Source of the DNA: Terriglobia bacterium
Lineage (GTDB): Bacteria; Acidobacteriota; Terriglobia; Bryobacterales; Bryobacteraceae
Direction of reading: 5' to 3'
Length of the DNA stretch: 62,156 bases
Assembly (NCBI GenBank): GCA_020073615.1
Contig: JAIQEX010000022.1
Location: forward strand, 1-62,156
Below, in pieces: positions 44,180-52,964 of the stretch. The first letter of the stretch is position 1, and each line of letters starts with the position of its first letter. The notes under the pieces were generated by a model. The model was not told the DNA's origin, searched no databases, and saw only the letters and a list, made by a program, of their open reading frames with translations. A program made the translations under genes and the position numbers.

Positions 44180-44521
44180 CTAGATGCGAAGCGTGGAGTA
44201 CAACGAGCTCAAACCGGGCGGAGCGTGTGGCGCTGGAACGGAGGCCGAGGTCCGGTCGTGAGGCAGGGGGACCGGCGAAGGCGATGCCAGCAACTCCGCC
44301 ACCAGCGGCACGGCCGGGGCATGGCCCGCATCGGCCTTCAGGAACTGGTGAAACTGCTGCGTCTGGCAGGTCACGGGAGCCTGCTTCTTACCGTGGCAGC
44401 ACCCGTGTGCCGGCTGGTGCGATTGCATCGCCAGCAGCAGCTGCGGGCAGGAGAAACAGTTCCCCCAGAACAGCGCCACTACCACCAGCGCCGCCATCAA
44501 CGAAGTGGATACCGCCCGCAT
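44180..44521 (-). CDS. Small secreted Cys/His-rich protein at the head of the efflux operon
   Basis: 113 residues with a hydrophobic signal-like segment (LMAALVVVALFWGN). A short ligand-rich stretch follows, with CFSC, AMQSHQPAHGCCHGK and CQTQQFHQF, and then a Pro/Ser/Ala-rich tail. The CC flanked by His suggests binding of a soft metal such as Cu+. It precedes cusC by 62 bases on the same strand. It may be a periplasmic metal trap, or a short sensor for the operon. An ATG six codons upstream is also possible. No named family. Confidence 0.65.
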   Translation of the reverse strand: MRAVSTSLMAALVVVALFWGNCFSCPQLLLAMQSHQPAHGCCHGKKQAPVTCQTQQFHQFLKADAGHAPAVPLVAELLASPSPVPLPHDRTSASVPAPHAPPGLSSLYSTLRI

Positions 44522-44570
44522 GGAAACTCCATTGTACATCAAATGCAGGCCACGAGATTTGCGGACTTCT

Positions 44571-45530
44571 TTACCTGTTTTGGCTCCATCGCAAGACACG
44601 CAAGGCCCGCAGCGTGTTCCAGCGGCTCGGCTGGCCGCGCGCCTCCATTTCGAAGAAGACCTTGCCGGGATACCCGCCGGCGAGCGCCCAACGGCCATCG
44701 GGCGCGCGGCGCTTTTCCACCAGCGCGCAGGCGTCGGACAAGCGTTCGTCCCAAGCCGCGCCGCACTCGCGAAAGTAGTCCAGGCCGCGCAGCACGTCGT
44801 AATGCCATCGCGCTGGAAAAGCGAATCGCGTGAAAACGCTGTTCGCCACCGCGCCCGTCCGGTGCGAACGAAACAGCCGGTGCACCAGCAGGAATTCGCG
44901 CCCCCGCGCCTGGGCCGCGCGCGCCGCCTTCGCCCGCGCCGGGCGGAAGGTCTCGTATTCGCAGAGCGCTTCGAGGGCCGAAATGGTGGTGTGAAACGAG
45001 CCGTGAGTCGCGGCGCCGTAGCCCGGCATGGCGCGGCAGTTCCAGCCGCCATCGGCCATCTGTTGCGCCGCCACGTGCGCCGCCAGTTGGTCCACGCGCG
45101 GATCGTCCAGGCCGAACCAGGAGAGCACCGCCAGCACCATGCTGGAGATGCAGGTTTCGCTGCGCGGGTACCGGCGCGGGTAGAAGTTGATGCCGTCATC
45201 CTGCCAGAAGCCGGTATCGAGCAGCACGCGGCAGGCGCGCATGGCTTGCGGTTCGCCCGGGGGCAATCCGAGGCTGCGCAACAGCAGCATGGTGTAGGTG
45301 GTGGAGGTCCACTTGGGGGTGTAGATGCCGCCCGCCCAGCGGCCATCGGCATCCTGCCGTTCCAGCAGGCGCGCTCCCCAGCCCTCGCGGGCCACGCGGC
45401 GCTGCTCGCGGCGCACGGTGCGTTCCGCCGCTCCCTGCAGATCGCGCACGGCCTGCCAGCGTATGGCCGGGTCACCCTCGAGAAGCCACTCGAGCACCGC
45501 GCCGGACGTGTTCTGGCGGCGTGTTCCCAT
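44571..45530 (-). CDS. Prenyltransferase/squalene-cyclase-like alpha-toroid protein
   Basis: 319 residues of helical repeats with QW-like motifs: RQDADGRWAGG, QQMADGGWNC and RAPDGRWALAGG. These occur in terpenoid cyclases and related alpha/alpha toroids. The catalytic DxDD of squalene-hopene cyclase is not present and the length is half that of the enzyme, so it is probably a single-barrel relative with a non-enzymatic or unknown role. It ends 49 bases before the Cys/His-rich gene, and so could be the first gene of the same transcript. It is divergent from the GNAT gene. Confidence 0.72.
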   Translation of the reverse strand: MGTRRQNTSGAVLEWLLEGDPAIRWQAVRDLQGAAERTVRREQRRVAREGWGARLLERQDADGRWAGGIYTPKWTSTTYTMLLLRSLGLPPGEPQAMRACRVLLDTGFWQDDGINFYPRRYPRSETCISSMVLAVLSWFGLDDPRVDQLAAHVAAQQMADGGWNCRAMPGYGAATHGSFHTTISALEALCEYETFRPARAKAARAAQARGREFLLVHRLFRSHRTGAVANSVFTRFAFPARWHYDVLRGLDYFRECGAAWDERLSDACALVEKRRAPDGRWALAGGYPGKVFFEMEARGQPSRWNTLRALRVLRWSQNR

Positions 45531-45570
45531 GGATAGCGATTGCGTACAGGTTACAATAACAGGCGGCTTC

Positions 45571-46545
45571 ATGGCTGCCCGCCTACATCCGTCGCCCGAG
45601 CGACCGCCGGAGATCGTCGACCTGCGGCGGTTTACCGCGCGCGACCTGGACCCTCTGCTCCTGGAGGAAACCGAGTCGTGGCGGGAATTGCTGGATTGGG
45701 ATTTCGAAAAATCGGCCGACCTGGTGCGCCGCTTTGTAGACCTGCGCGCGCTGCACGGGGCGGCGCTGGTCGAAGACGGCGAGGTGGCGGGGTACCTGTA
45801 CTTCGTGCTGGAAGAAAACAAGGGGCTGATCGGCGATCTCTACGTGCGGAAGGCGCTGCGGACGCCGGAGCGCGAGAACCGGCTGCTGGAATCGGCGCTC
45901 GGGTCGATCATGGCCAATGCTTCCATCGGACGCATCGAATCGCAGCTCATGATGCTGGCTTATGTTCCCGGCCGGACCATGCCGTCGGCCGGTTGCCTGA
46001 GCACTTACGAGCGTAATTTCATGCGCCTGGATCTCGAAGGCGCCGCGCTGGCGGCGGGCAACGTGCGGCGGCCGATGTACGTCGAGAAGTGGTCGGACCA
46101 CTACCAGGACGGGGCGGCGCAGTTGATCGCGGCGGCCTATGCCGGCCACATCGACAGCCGCATCAACGACCAGTACCGCAGCGCCGCCGGGGCGCGGCGG
46201 TTCCTGTACAACATTGTGCAGTATCCCGGCTGCGGCGCCTTCTTCCGGCCGGCATCGTTCGCCGCATTCGAAGCCGTGAGCGGGCGCATGTGCGGCATCT
46301 CGCTGGCCAGCCTGGTGGCGCCGGAGTGCGGCCACATCACGCAGATCTGCGTTTCGCCCGCGGTGCGGGGAACGGGCATCGGGCACCAGCTGCTGCGGCA
46401 ATCGCTGACCGCGCTGCGCGACATGGGATGCCGCTCGGCGAGCCTCACGGTAACGGCGGCCAACGAAGACGCCGTGACGCTCTACGAGCGCGTGGGCTTC
46501 TACACCGCACGGAGGTTCTCGGCTTACGTGTGGGAGGGGTTTTAG
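45571..46545 (+). CDS. GNAT-family N-acetyltransferase with extra N-terminal domain
   Basis: 324 residues. The C-terminal third carries the acetyl-CoA loop ICVSPAVRGTGIGHQLL (about residues 264-280) and the GNAT ending NEDAVTLYERVGF. The first 150 residues, starting with ERPPEIVDLRRFTARDLDPLLLEE, may be a second degenerate GNAT half. The ATG follows a GGCGG-like site. Substrate unknown. It is followed by the remains of a toxin-antitoxin pair. Confidence 0.85.
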   Translation: MAARLHPSPERPPEIVDLRRFTARDLDPLLLEETESWRELLDWDFEKSADLVRRFVDLRALHGAALVEDGEVAGYLYFVLEENKGLIGDLYVRKALRTPERENRLLESALGSIMANASIGRIESQLMMLAYVPGRTMPSAGCLSTYERNFMRLDLEGAALAAGNVRRPMYVEKWSDHYQDGAAQLIAAAYAGHIDSRINDQYRSAAGARRFLYNIVQYPGCGAFFRPASFAAFEAVSGRMCGISLASLVAPECGHITQICVSPAVRGTGIGHQLLRQSLTALRDMGCRSASLTVTAANEDAVTLYERVGFYTARRFSAYVWEGF

Positions 46546-46583
46546 CTCCCAGGGCGGCATCCACGACTGTTGGATCTCTGCCG

Positions 46584-46686
46584 AACCGCCAAGTCCTTCG
46601 TCGATGACCGTGTCGGCGTCGTGGCCCAAGCCGCGAAGATCCGTCACCAGTTCAACAGGGAGGTTCTCGTCAAGCTTGAACGTCAC
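46584..46686 (-). pseudogene. Truncated DUF5615-type (PIN-like) toxin
   Basis: About 34 residues starting MTFKLDENLPVELV with the conserved DxN/L start of DUF5615 nucleases and HDADTVIDEGLGG. After that the similarity stops and the sequence runs antisense into the GNAT gene end. The GTG overlaps the antitoxin stop by four bases, the usual arrangement. Only the 5' end survives. Confidence 0.6.
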
Positions 46687-46828
46687 GGAACCCGGATCGG
46701 CACGAGACGTTCCTCGTGCGCCAATTCTGCGGCGTAGGCCAGAGCGGCATTGATGTGGTCGACGCGAAGGGAGGGATAGCTCGCCAAGACTTCATCCTTG
46801 ACCGGCTCGGATTGCAGAGGCGGCTACA
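46683..46828 (-). pseudogene. Truncated DUF433-type antitoxin
   Basis: The C-terminal part of a DUF433 antitoxin: DEVLASYPSLRVDHINAALA then YAAELAHEERLVPIRVP, ending just at the toxin start. The N-terminal part is missing; a stop codon lies in frame near 46826. With the toxin fragment this is a decayed module. Confidence 0.6.
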
Positions 46829-46838
46829 CCGCCCGAAT

Positions 46839-46949
46839 TTACAAAACGTAGACCCGGAGCAACCACCAAACGAGGAACAGGGCGATGATGGCCACGACGA
46901 GGTAGCGAATCCATTGGCCGAGGGTCCGGGGCTCGGTTCGGTTCGGCAC
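46839..46949 (-). CDS. 36-residue single-span membrane protein
   Basis: Starts at GTG with PNRTEPRTLGQ, then one helix (IRYLVVAIIALFLVWWLLRV) and a short end. It has no Shine-Dalgarno sequence, but a TACGAT box six bases before the GTG would give a leaderless mRNA. The charge pattern (basic before the helix) places the N-terminus inside. Function unknown; the composition is too regular to be chance, but a functional claim is not possible. Confidence 0.5.
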   Translation of the reverse strand: MPNRTEPRTLGQWIRYLVVAIIALFLVWWLLRVYVL

Positions 46950-47035
46950 GCGATAATCGTAGCATGTTGGGCGCCAGAGGGTATGGGGTAGCGGGAAGCT
47001 GAAAGGGAACGGATTTACACGGCATATACTGTACG

Positions 47036-47365
47036 ATGCCGCCGCCATGCATTCCGATGATGGTCCTGCTGTCCGTGCTCGCGCCCGCTGCCGGTCTGGC
47101 ACAGGAGCCGCCGAAACCGTTTGTGCGGCCGTGGATGACACCGCCGGCGACGTCTACGCCGGAGTCGCGTGGGCTTGCCCTGCACCGGTTTGCGAGCCCG
47201 CAACCTCCGCCAGCCCCGCGCAGGCCCGCGCGGAGAAAGATCGAACTGGCGCCCGCATGGTGGCCTTCGATGCCGACAATCACGATCACCCCCTGCACCA
47301 GCCTCCCCGGCAACCCCGTCTTCACCATCGAGGGGGGCACGGTAACCATGACCCGGGGGCAATGA
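47036..47365 (+). CDS. Short secreted Pro-rich protein (uncertain)
   Basis: 109 residues; MPMMVLLSVLAPAAGLAQ-like N-terminus after two Pro, then a Pro/Arg-rich part and FTIEGGTVTMTRGQ. A signal peptide is plausible. It is divergent from the tiny membrane-protein gene and converges with the TolC-like gene. GC-rich composition makes it hard to exclude a spurious frame, hence low confidence. Confidence 0.4.
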   Translation: MPPPCIPMMVLLSVLAPAAGLAQEPPKPFVRPWMTPPATSTPESRGLALHRFASPQPPPAPRRPARRKIELAPAWWPSMPTITITPCTSLPGNPVFTIEGGTVTMTRGQ

Positions 47366-47374
47366 CGCCGCGCG

Positions 47375-48676
47375 TTAGGGAGCGGGCTGCGGCAGCGATT
47401 GGAGCGAGGCCATCAGGTCGCCGGTGAGCCGCAGCACGTTCCACCGCGCCTTTTCGACGGTGTAGCGGGCGTCGTAGAAGGCGATCCATTTGTCGTTCTC
47501 GATGACCCGCGCCTCCTCGACCTGGCGGAGCGTGGCGCGGCCTTCGGCGATCCGGGCGAGGTAGACGGATAGCTGCTCGCGGGCCACGTCCAGGTCGAGG
47601 CGCGCCACCTCGGCCGCGGTCTCCGCTTTCCTAACGTCGCGGAAGGACTGCTGCAAATCGGAGGCGATGCGGTTGCGGGTGTTGTTCAGGTCGATCTTCA
47701 GGTGGGAAATATCGGTCTGGGTCTGCGCCATCTGCGCCCCCACGCCGGGCCCGGCGAGCAAGGGCAGTTGGAAGGAAACGCCGAGCTGTCCGTTGTTGCG
47801 CTGGAACTTCTGGAAGAAGTCGGCATAGTTGTTGAACTGGGCGAAGAGGCCGTACTGCGCCACCAGGTCCACGCGGGGCAGGCGCTGGGCCCGCTCGCCG
47901 CGCATTTCGAGCTCCTTGGCGACGATCTGCGATTGCAGGCGGCGCAACTCCTTGTTGGCTTCGAGCGCGGATTGAATGGCCTGCTCTTCCGATTGCGGCA
48001 GCGGGGGCGCCGGCCGCTGTTCTTCGATGGCGCGGACGCGGTCGTCGGCCGCGAACCCGAGGGCCAGGGCGAGCGCCGTTTCCGCGGCGGCCTGGTCGTC
48101 CTCCAGGTTGCCGGCAAGCTGGTTCGCCTGCGCCAGTTTGAGGGCGGCCATCTTCTCGGCCAGCGGCAGGGCGCGCCCCTCGGCGACCTGCGCCCGGATG
48201 GTTTCGAGGACCTTATCGACGCTCTCGGCGTCCTTGCGCGCCAGCGCCCCGATGCGCAGGGCGCGTTCGGCATCGAGGTAGAGCGACGCCGCGCGGTAGG
48301 CCACTTCGTCGCGCTTGCCGACGGCGGCGAGCGAGGCGCCGCGCGCATCCTCCTTGGCCTGCGCCACGGCGAAGCTCTGCGGCCGGTTGAAGATGTACTG
48401 TGCGGCACGAGCCTGCACCACGCTGGGCGCGGAGCCCTCGATGCTCAGGGGGAAGCCCCAGCTTTTGGCCAGCCCGCTGCCCACCGAAACGCGCGGAGCA
48501 AACGGGTCTTTGGCCACGCGCACCGCCTGCCGTGCTTTCTCCTCATCGAGGCGGGCGAGGGCGATATCCGGATTCTGGCGGAGCGCCGTCTCGACGGCCT
48601 GCCGCAGGGTCATGGGGCGCACTTCGCCGCGCAGCACCGAAGCCAATCCCAGAAAGAAGATTGCTCGTTTGGACAT
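47375..48676 (-). CDS. TolC-family outer-membrane efflux protein
   Basis: 433 residues, signal peptide, then two copies of the TolC helical unit (LRQAVETALRQNPDIALARLDEEKAR; LEMRGERAQRLPRVDLVAQYGLF). It lies 44 bases downstream of an FtsX-like permease gene on the same strand. The pair could form a tripartite pump, but no fusion protein or ATPase is nearby. Confidence 0.88.
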   Translation of the reverse strand: MSKRAIFFLGLASVLRGEVRPMTLRQAVETALRQNPDIALARLDEEKARQAVRVAKDPFAPRVSVGSGLAKSWGFPLSIEGSAPSVVQARAAQYIFNRPQSFAVAQAKEDARGASLAAVGKRDEVAYRAASLYLDAERALRIGALARKDAESVDKVLETIRAQVAEGRALPLAEKMAALKLAQANQLAGNLEDDQAAAETALALALGFAADDRVRAIEEQRPAPPLPQSEEQAIQSALEANKELRRLQSQIVAKELEMRGERAQRLPRVDLVAQYGLFAQFNNYADFFQKFQRNNGQLGVSFQLPLLAGPGVGAQMAQTQTDISHLKIDLNNTRNRIASDLQQSFRDVRKAETAAEVARLDLDVAREQLSVYLARIAEGRATLRQVEEARVIENDKWIAFYDARYTVEKARWNVLRLTGDLMASLQSLPQPAP

Positions 48677-48720
48677 ATTTCATTGTGGGACGGGGGAGGC
48701 GGGCTGTCCAGCAGGCTTCC

Positions 48721-51186
48721 TTATTCCATGCGCAACGCTTCCACCGGGTTGATGGACGAGGCGCGATGAGCGGGCAGGTAGCTGGCGAGGGCGGCGGCGG
48801 CGAGCAGGCCGAGCGCGGCGGCGGCGTAGGTGAGCGGATCGACCGCGCTGGTTTGGAACAGCAGCGCGGTCATGATGCGGGTTGCGGCCACGGCTACCGC
48901 CAGTCCCACGGCGATGCCGATCGCGGCCAGCAGCACGCCCTGGCCCACCACCATGGCGCGCAGCTCGGCGTTGCCGGCGCCGAGGGCGATGCGGATTCCC
49001 AGCTCGCGCGTGCGCTGCGAGACCGAATACGAAATCACGCCATAGATGCCCACCAGGCCGAGCAGCAGCGCCATGGCGCCGGCGATGCCGAGCATCACCA
49101 GGGTGAAGGAACTGCGCGCCATGGAGCCGCGGAACACCTGTTCCATGGTGCGCGTGCGCACGATGGGGACATCCGGGACCACGGACCAGACCGCCTGACG
49201 GATCTGCGCCAGCAGGCTTTCCGAGCCGGCGCGGTCCGAGCGGATCACGTACACGATGCTGCGCGCGAGGAACTTTTCGTTGCCCCAGAAATTGTCCATG
49301 TACACCGGCCAATAAATCGCCGTGGGAGCCTTCTGGTCGGCGCCATCGAGGCGGACATCCCCCACTACGCCGACGATCTCGCGCCACTCGTCTTTCAGGC
49401 CCTCGCGGACCCGCTTGCCGAGGGCGCGGGCGGGCTCTTGCCATAGTTCGCGCGCGAGATTCTCACTGACGATGGCCACGTGGCGAAGCTGCTCGACGTC
49501 CGTCCAGGTGAGATCGCGGCCGGCGATGAGCGGGGTTCCCATGGTTTGAAAGAAGCCGGGGGCCACGAACTTGAAGCGGCGGAGCGGCGGCACCTGGCCT
49601 TCGGAATAAAAGCGGTCCGCGGCATAGAGGACGTCGGTGCTGTTGTTGCCATCGGTGGGCACCGAATTGGCAAAAGACACGGAGGAGACGCCGGGGATGG
49701 CGGCGACCTTGCGGCGGACCTCCTGCTGCATGGCCAGCACGCGCCCGGTTTCCTTGACCAGGCCTTCGGGAATCTCGATGCGGAAAGTCTGCACCTGGGC
49801 GGGGGCCGTGAATCCGGGGTGGACATGGCGGAGCGCTTGAAAGGTGCGGATCATCAGGCCGGCGCCGATGACCAGCACCACGGCCAGCGCGGTCTGCAGG
49901 ATCACCAGGCTGTTGCGCGCGCGGTGGCGTTCCTTGCTCTGGCTGAGCGACCGTCCGCCGGCACGCAGCACCGCGTTGGCGTTGGGCGCCGCATAACGGA
50001 AAACCGGGATGAGACCGAAGAGAAGCCCGGCCACCAGCGAAATCGCCAGGGTATATAAGATGACCAGGGGATCGAGAGCGATGTTGTCCAGGCGGGGGAG
50101 ATAAGCGGGCGCAATGGCCACCAGGGCGCGCAGCGCGGCCCAGGCGAAGCCGAGTCCAACGGTTCCCCCGAGGAGGCCGAGAAATACGCTTTCGGTGAGC
50201 AGCGCGGCGGCGATGCGCCGCGAGCCGGCGCCCAGGGCCATGCGCGTGGCCAACTCCTGCTGGCGTCCCTCGGCCCTGACCAGAAGCAGGTTGGCGACGT
50301 TGGCGCAGGCGATCAGCAGGACCACTCCGATGCTTCCCATCAGCACCCAGAGCACCTTGCCCAGATCGCCCACCACGTCGTCTTTCAGGGGCCGGGCGGC
50401 GGCCTGGATGCCCGCCTCTTCGAACATTTTGGCGCTGAAGCCTGGCGGCGCCGGGAATTTGCGGTTGACGATGGGGATCATGCGCGCCACATCGGCGTTG
50501 GCCTGTGCCAGGGTGACTCCCGGCCGGAGCCGGGCGATGCCCTGGTAGCTGAAGTTCCCCAAGGTGACCTTGGCGCGATCGAAGCGGAGGGGCAGGATGA
50601 GGTCGGCCTTCTCATCGAGGAAGCGGAAGGATTGCGGCATGACGCCGGCAATCTCCCTGACCTTCCCGTCAACGATCAAGTGGCCGCCGACGGCCGCCGG
50701 ATCGCCGCCGAACCTGCGCTGCCAGAAGCCGTAGCTGAGGATGACGGTTTCCGGGGCGGCGGGGCCGTCGTCGGCGGGTGTAAACCAGCGGCCCAGAGCC
50801 GGGGGGACGCCTAAGGCGTCGAGCGTTCCTTCGGTGACAAGCAGGCAGGGGACCTGCTCCGGCGCCGCGCGCCCGGTCACGGCCACGCTGTCGCCACTCC
50901 AGACGCCGAACCGCTGAAAGGTCCGGTTCTCCTCGCGGAAAGTGAAATAGTCCGAGGGCGAGGCGTTCAGGTCCTTCAGGTTGAGGCGCGGCGCGGTTTG
51001 CCACACGGCGATCAAGGCGCCGGGGTCGGAGTAAGGCAGCGGCTTGAGCAGGACGCCGTTGACGACGCTGAAGACGGCGCTGTTGGCGCCGACGCCGATG
51101 GCGATGGTGAGCATCGTCACAATGGCGAACATGGGCGAGCGCAGCAACCGGCGCACCACCTGCCGGATCTCGTTGGTTACGGTCAC
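48721..51186 (-). CDS. ADOP-type orphan permease (MacB/FtsX-like)
   Basis: 821 residues: two halves, each with a MacB core and permease helices. The first begins with [21 protein letters not shown]. Coupling motifs are [20 protein letters not shown] and [15 protein letters not shown]. No N-terminal regulatory helix bundle and no ATPase gene. It ends 44 bases before the TolC-like gene. Role unknown; such proteins are abundant in acidobacteria. Confidence 0.9.
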   Translation of the reverse strand: MTVTNEIRQVVRRLLRSPMFAIVTMLTIAIGVGANSAVFSVVNGVLLKPLPYSDPGALIAVWQTAPRLNLKDLNASPSDYFTFREENRTFQRFGVWSGDSVAVTGRAAPEQVPCLLVTEGTLDALGVPPALGRWFTPADDGPAAPETVILSYGFWQRRFGGDPAAVGGHLIVDGKVREIAGVMPQSFRFLDEKADLILPLRFDRAKVTLGNFSYQGIARLRPGVTLAQANADVARMIPIVNRKFPAPPGFSAKMFEEAGIQAAARPLKDDVVGDLGKVLWVLMGSIGVVLLIACANVANLLLVRAEGRQQELATRMALGAGSRRIAAALLTESVFLGLLGGTVGLGFAWAALRALVAIAPAYLPRLDNIALDPLVILYTLAISLVAGLLFGLIPVFRYAAPNANAVLRAGGRSLSQSKERHRARNSLVILQTALAVVLVIGAGLMIRTFQALRHVHPGFTAPAQVQTFRIEIPEGLVKETGRVLAMQQEVRRKVAAIPGVSSVSFANSVPTDGNNSTDVLYAADRFYSEGQVPPLRRFKFVAPGFFQTMGTPLIAGRDLTWTDVEQLRHVAIVSENLARELWQEPARALGKRVREGLKDEWREIVGVVGDVRLDGADQKAPTAIYWPVYMDNFWGNEKFLARSIVYVIRSDRAGSESLLAQIRQAVWSVVPDVPIVRTRTMEQVFRGSMARSSFTLVMLGIAGAMALLLGLVGIYGVISYSVSQRTRELGIRIALGAGNAELRAMVVGQGVLLAAIGIAVGLAVAVAATRIMTALLFQTSAVDPLTYAAAALGLLAAAALASYLPAHRASSINPVEALRME

Positions 51187-51355
51187 GCTTGAACCTCCTG
51201 CCCTCTCCAGGCGCCACCAATCGGGTTATAAGGATGAATACGCCGCCGCCGCGGCAAAGTTCGCAATTTCTGCCGGCGGAGCCCTGCATGGTAAATTTTT
51301 TGACGGGGTGTCGATCTGGGCGCTCGCCATGCGATTTAATGATGGAGGAGCACTG

Positions 51356-52483
51356 ATGACAGACAAGACGAGCGGGGTACGAGTACTGGTCGGTACACGT
51401 AAGGGAGCGTTCATCCTGACGGCGGACGGAAAGCGCAAACAGTGGGAGGTGAATGGTCCCCACTTTGCCGGCTGGGAGGTCTACCACGTCAAGGGATCGC
51501 CCGCCGACCCGAACCGGCTGTATGCATCGCAGTCGAGCGGCTGGTCCGGGCAGGTGATCCAGCGCTCGAACGACGGTGGTCAGACTTGGGAGCCGGTGGA
51601 CAACAAGTTCGTGTACGAGGGCGTCCCGGGCACGCACCAGTGGTACGATGGCACGCCGCACCCGTGGGAGTTCAAGCGCGTCTGGCATCTGGAGCCGTCG
51701 CTCAGCGATCCGGACACGGTCTACGCCGGGGTGGAAGATGCGGCCTTGTTCCGCACAACCGATGGCGGGAAATCGTGGGCAGAGCTCCCCGGCCTGCGCG
51801 GCCACGGCTCCGGGCCCCACTGGCAGCCGGGCGCGGGCGGGATGTGCCTGCACACCATCCTGCTCGACCCGAGCGACCCCGCGCGGATGTTCATCGCCAT
51901 CTCGGCGGCGGGCGCCTTCCGCAGCGACGATGGCGGTGCGACGTGGCGGGCGATCAACCAGGGGCTGAGGTCGCAATACATTCCCGATCCGACGGCGGAG
52001 GTGGGCCACTGCGTGCACCGCATCGCCATGCACCGTTCGCGGCCGAGCGTGCTGTTCATGCAGAAGCACTGGGACGTGATGCGCAGCGACAATGCCGGCG
52101 ATTCGTGGCAGGAGGTGAGCGGGAACCTGCCGACCGACTTCGGCTTCGTGATCGACGTGCACGCGCACGAGCCGGAGACCATCTACGTGGTTCCGATCAA
52201 GAGCGATTCGGAGCACTTTCCGCCCGAGGGAAAGTTGCGCGTGTACCGCAGCCGTACGGGCGGAAACGAGTGGGAAGCACTGACCAACGGTCTTCCGCAG
52301 AGCGACTGCTATGTGAACGTGCTGCGCGACGCCATGGCGGTGGATTCGCTCGACCAGTGCGGCGTATACTTCGGCACTACCGGCGGGCAGGTGTACGCGT
52401 CGGCCGATGCCGGGGACAGTTGGGCGCCCATCGTGCGGGACCTTCCGGCGGTGCTTTCCGTGGAGGTACAGACGCTGTCATGA
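51356..52483 (+). CDS. BNR/sortilin-type beta-propeller protein
   Basis: 375 residues forming a propeller. BNR 'Asp-box' motifs (S/T-x-D-x-G-x-x-W) are [42 protein letters not shown] and [10 protein letters not shown]. There is no signal peptide, so it acts in the cytoplasm. GGAGGAG lies five bases upstream of the ATG. The stop overlaps the start of a MoaD-like gene by four bases. A sialidase activity is not indicated because the catalytic Arg triad cannot be found. Confidence 0.88.
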   Translation: MTDKTSGVRVLVGTRKGAFILTADGKRKQWEVNGPHFAGWEVYHVKGSPADPNRLYASQSSGWSGQVIQRSNDGGQTWEPVDNKFVYEGVPGTHQWYDGTPHPWEFKRVWHLEPSLSDPDTVYAGVEDAALFRTTDGGKSWAELPGLRGHGSGPHWQPGAGGMCLHTILLDPSDPARMFIAISAAGAFRSDDGGATWRAINQGLRSQYIPDPTAEVGHCVHRIAMHRSRPSVLFMQKHWDVMRSDNAGDSWQEVSGNLPTDFGFVIDVHAHEPETIYVVPIKSDSEHFPPEGKLRVYRSRTGGNEWEALTNGLPQSDCYVNVLRDAMAVDSLDQCGVYFGTTGGQVYASADAGDSWAPIVRDLPAVLSVEVQTLS

Positions 52484-52776
52484 TACGAGTCGTGCTGCCA
52501 GCTCATCTGCGGCTTCTGGCGGGTCTGAGAGACGAGCTCAGCATCGAGGTGCAAGGCCAGGCCACACAGCGATCCCTGCTCGACGCACTGGAAGAACGCT
52601 ATCCGGTGCTGCGCGGCACGCTCCGCGACCACGTCACGCAGCGGCGGCGGCCGTTCGTGAGGTTTTTTGCCTGCCAGGAGGATCTGTCCCACGAAGCGCC
52701 GGACGCCCCGCTGCCGGAGGCCGTGGCGTCCGGGGCGGAGCCGTTCCTGATTGTAGGCGCCATCGCCGGCGGGTAG
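52480..52776 (+). CDS. MoaD/ThiS-like ubiquitin-fold protein
   Basis: 98 residues with the beta-grasp outline ([26 protein letters not shown]) and a terminal Gly-Gly (IVGAIAGG), the tail used for adenylation and thiocarboxylation. MoaD/ThiS proteins donate sulfur for molybdopterin, thiamine or other products. Here no MoaE, ThiF or ThiG gene is near, but the gene is coupled by ATGA to the BNR-propeller gene. The pairing suggests a dedicated sulfur-transfer or protein-conjugation role. Confidence 0.85.
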   Translation: MIRVVLPAHLRLLAGLRDELSIEVQGQATQRSLLDALEERYPVLRGTLRDHVTQRRRPFVRFFACQEDLSHEAPDAPLPEAVASGAEPFLIVGAIAGG

Positions 52777-52964
52777 AGGCAGACCGGGGCAGGCCAGTTT
52801 TCATGAACGGGGTACACTCCGGAGCCTGAAAGCCGGGGATGGTCCCTATATCAGACCAATTTCTGGGGCGACTTTCAAGATAGGAGGCCTACCCCACTTA
52901 TGCCGGCGTGAAATAGCCTAAACTCGGATGAAGCACCCACGGGCCCGGTTGAACCGGTTTCCAC

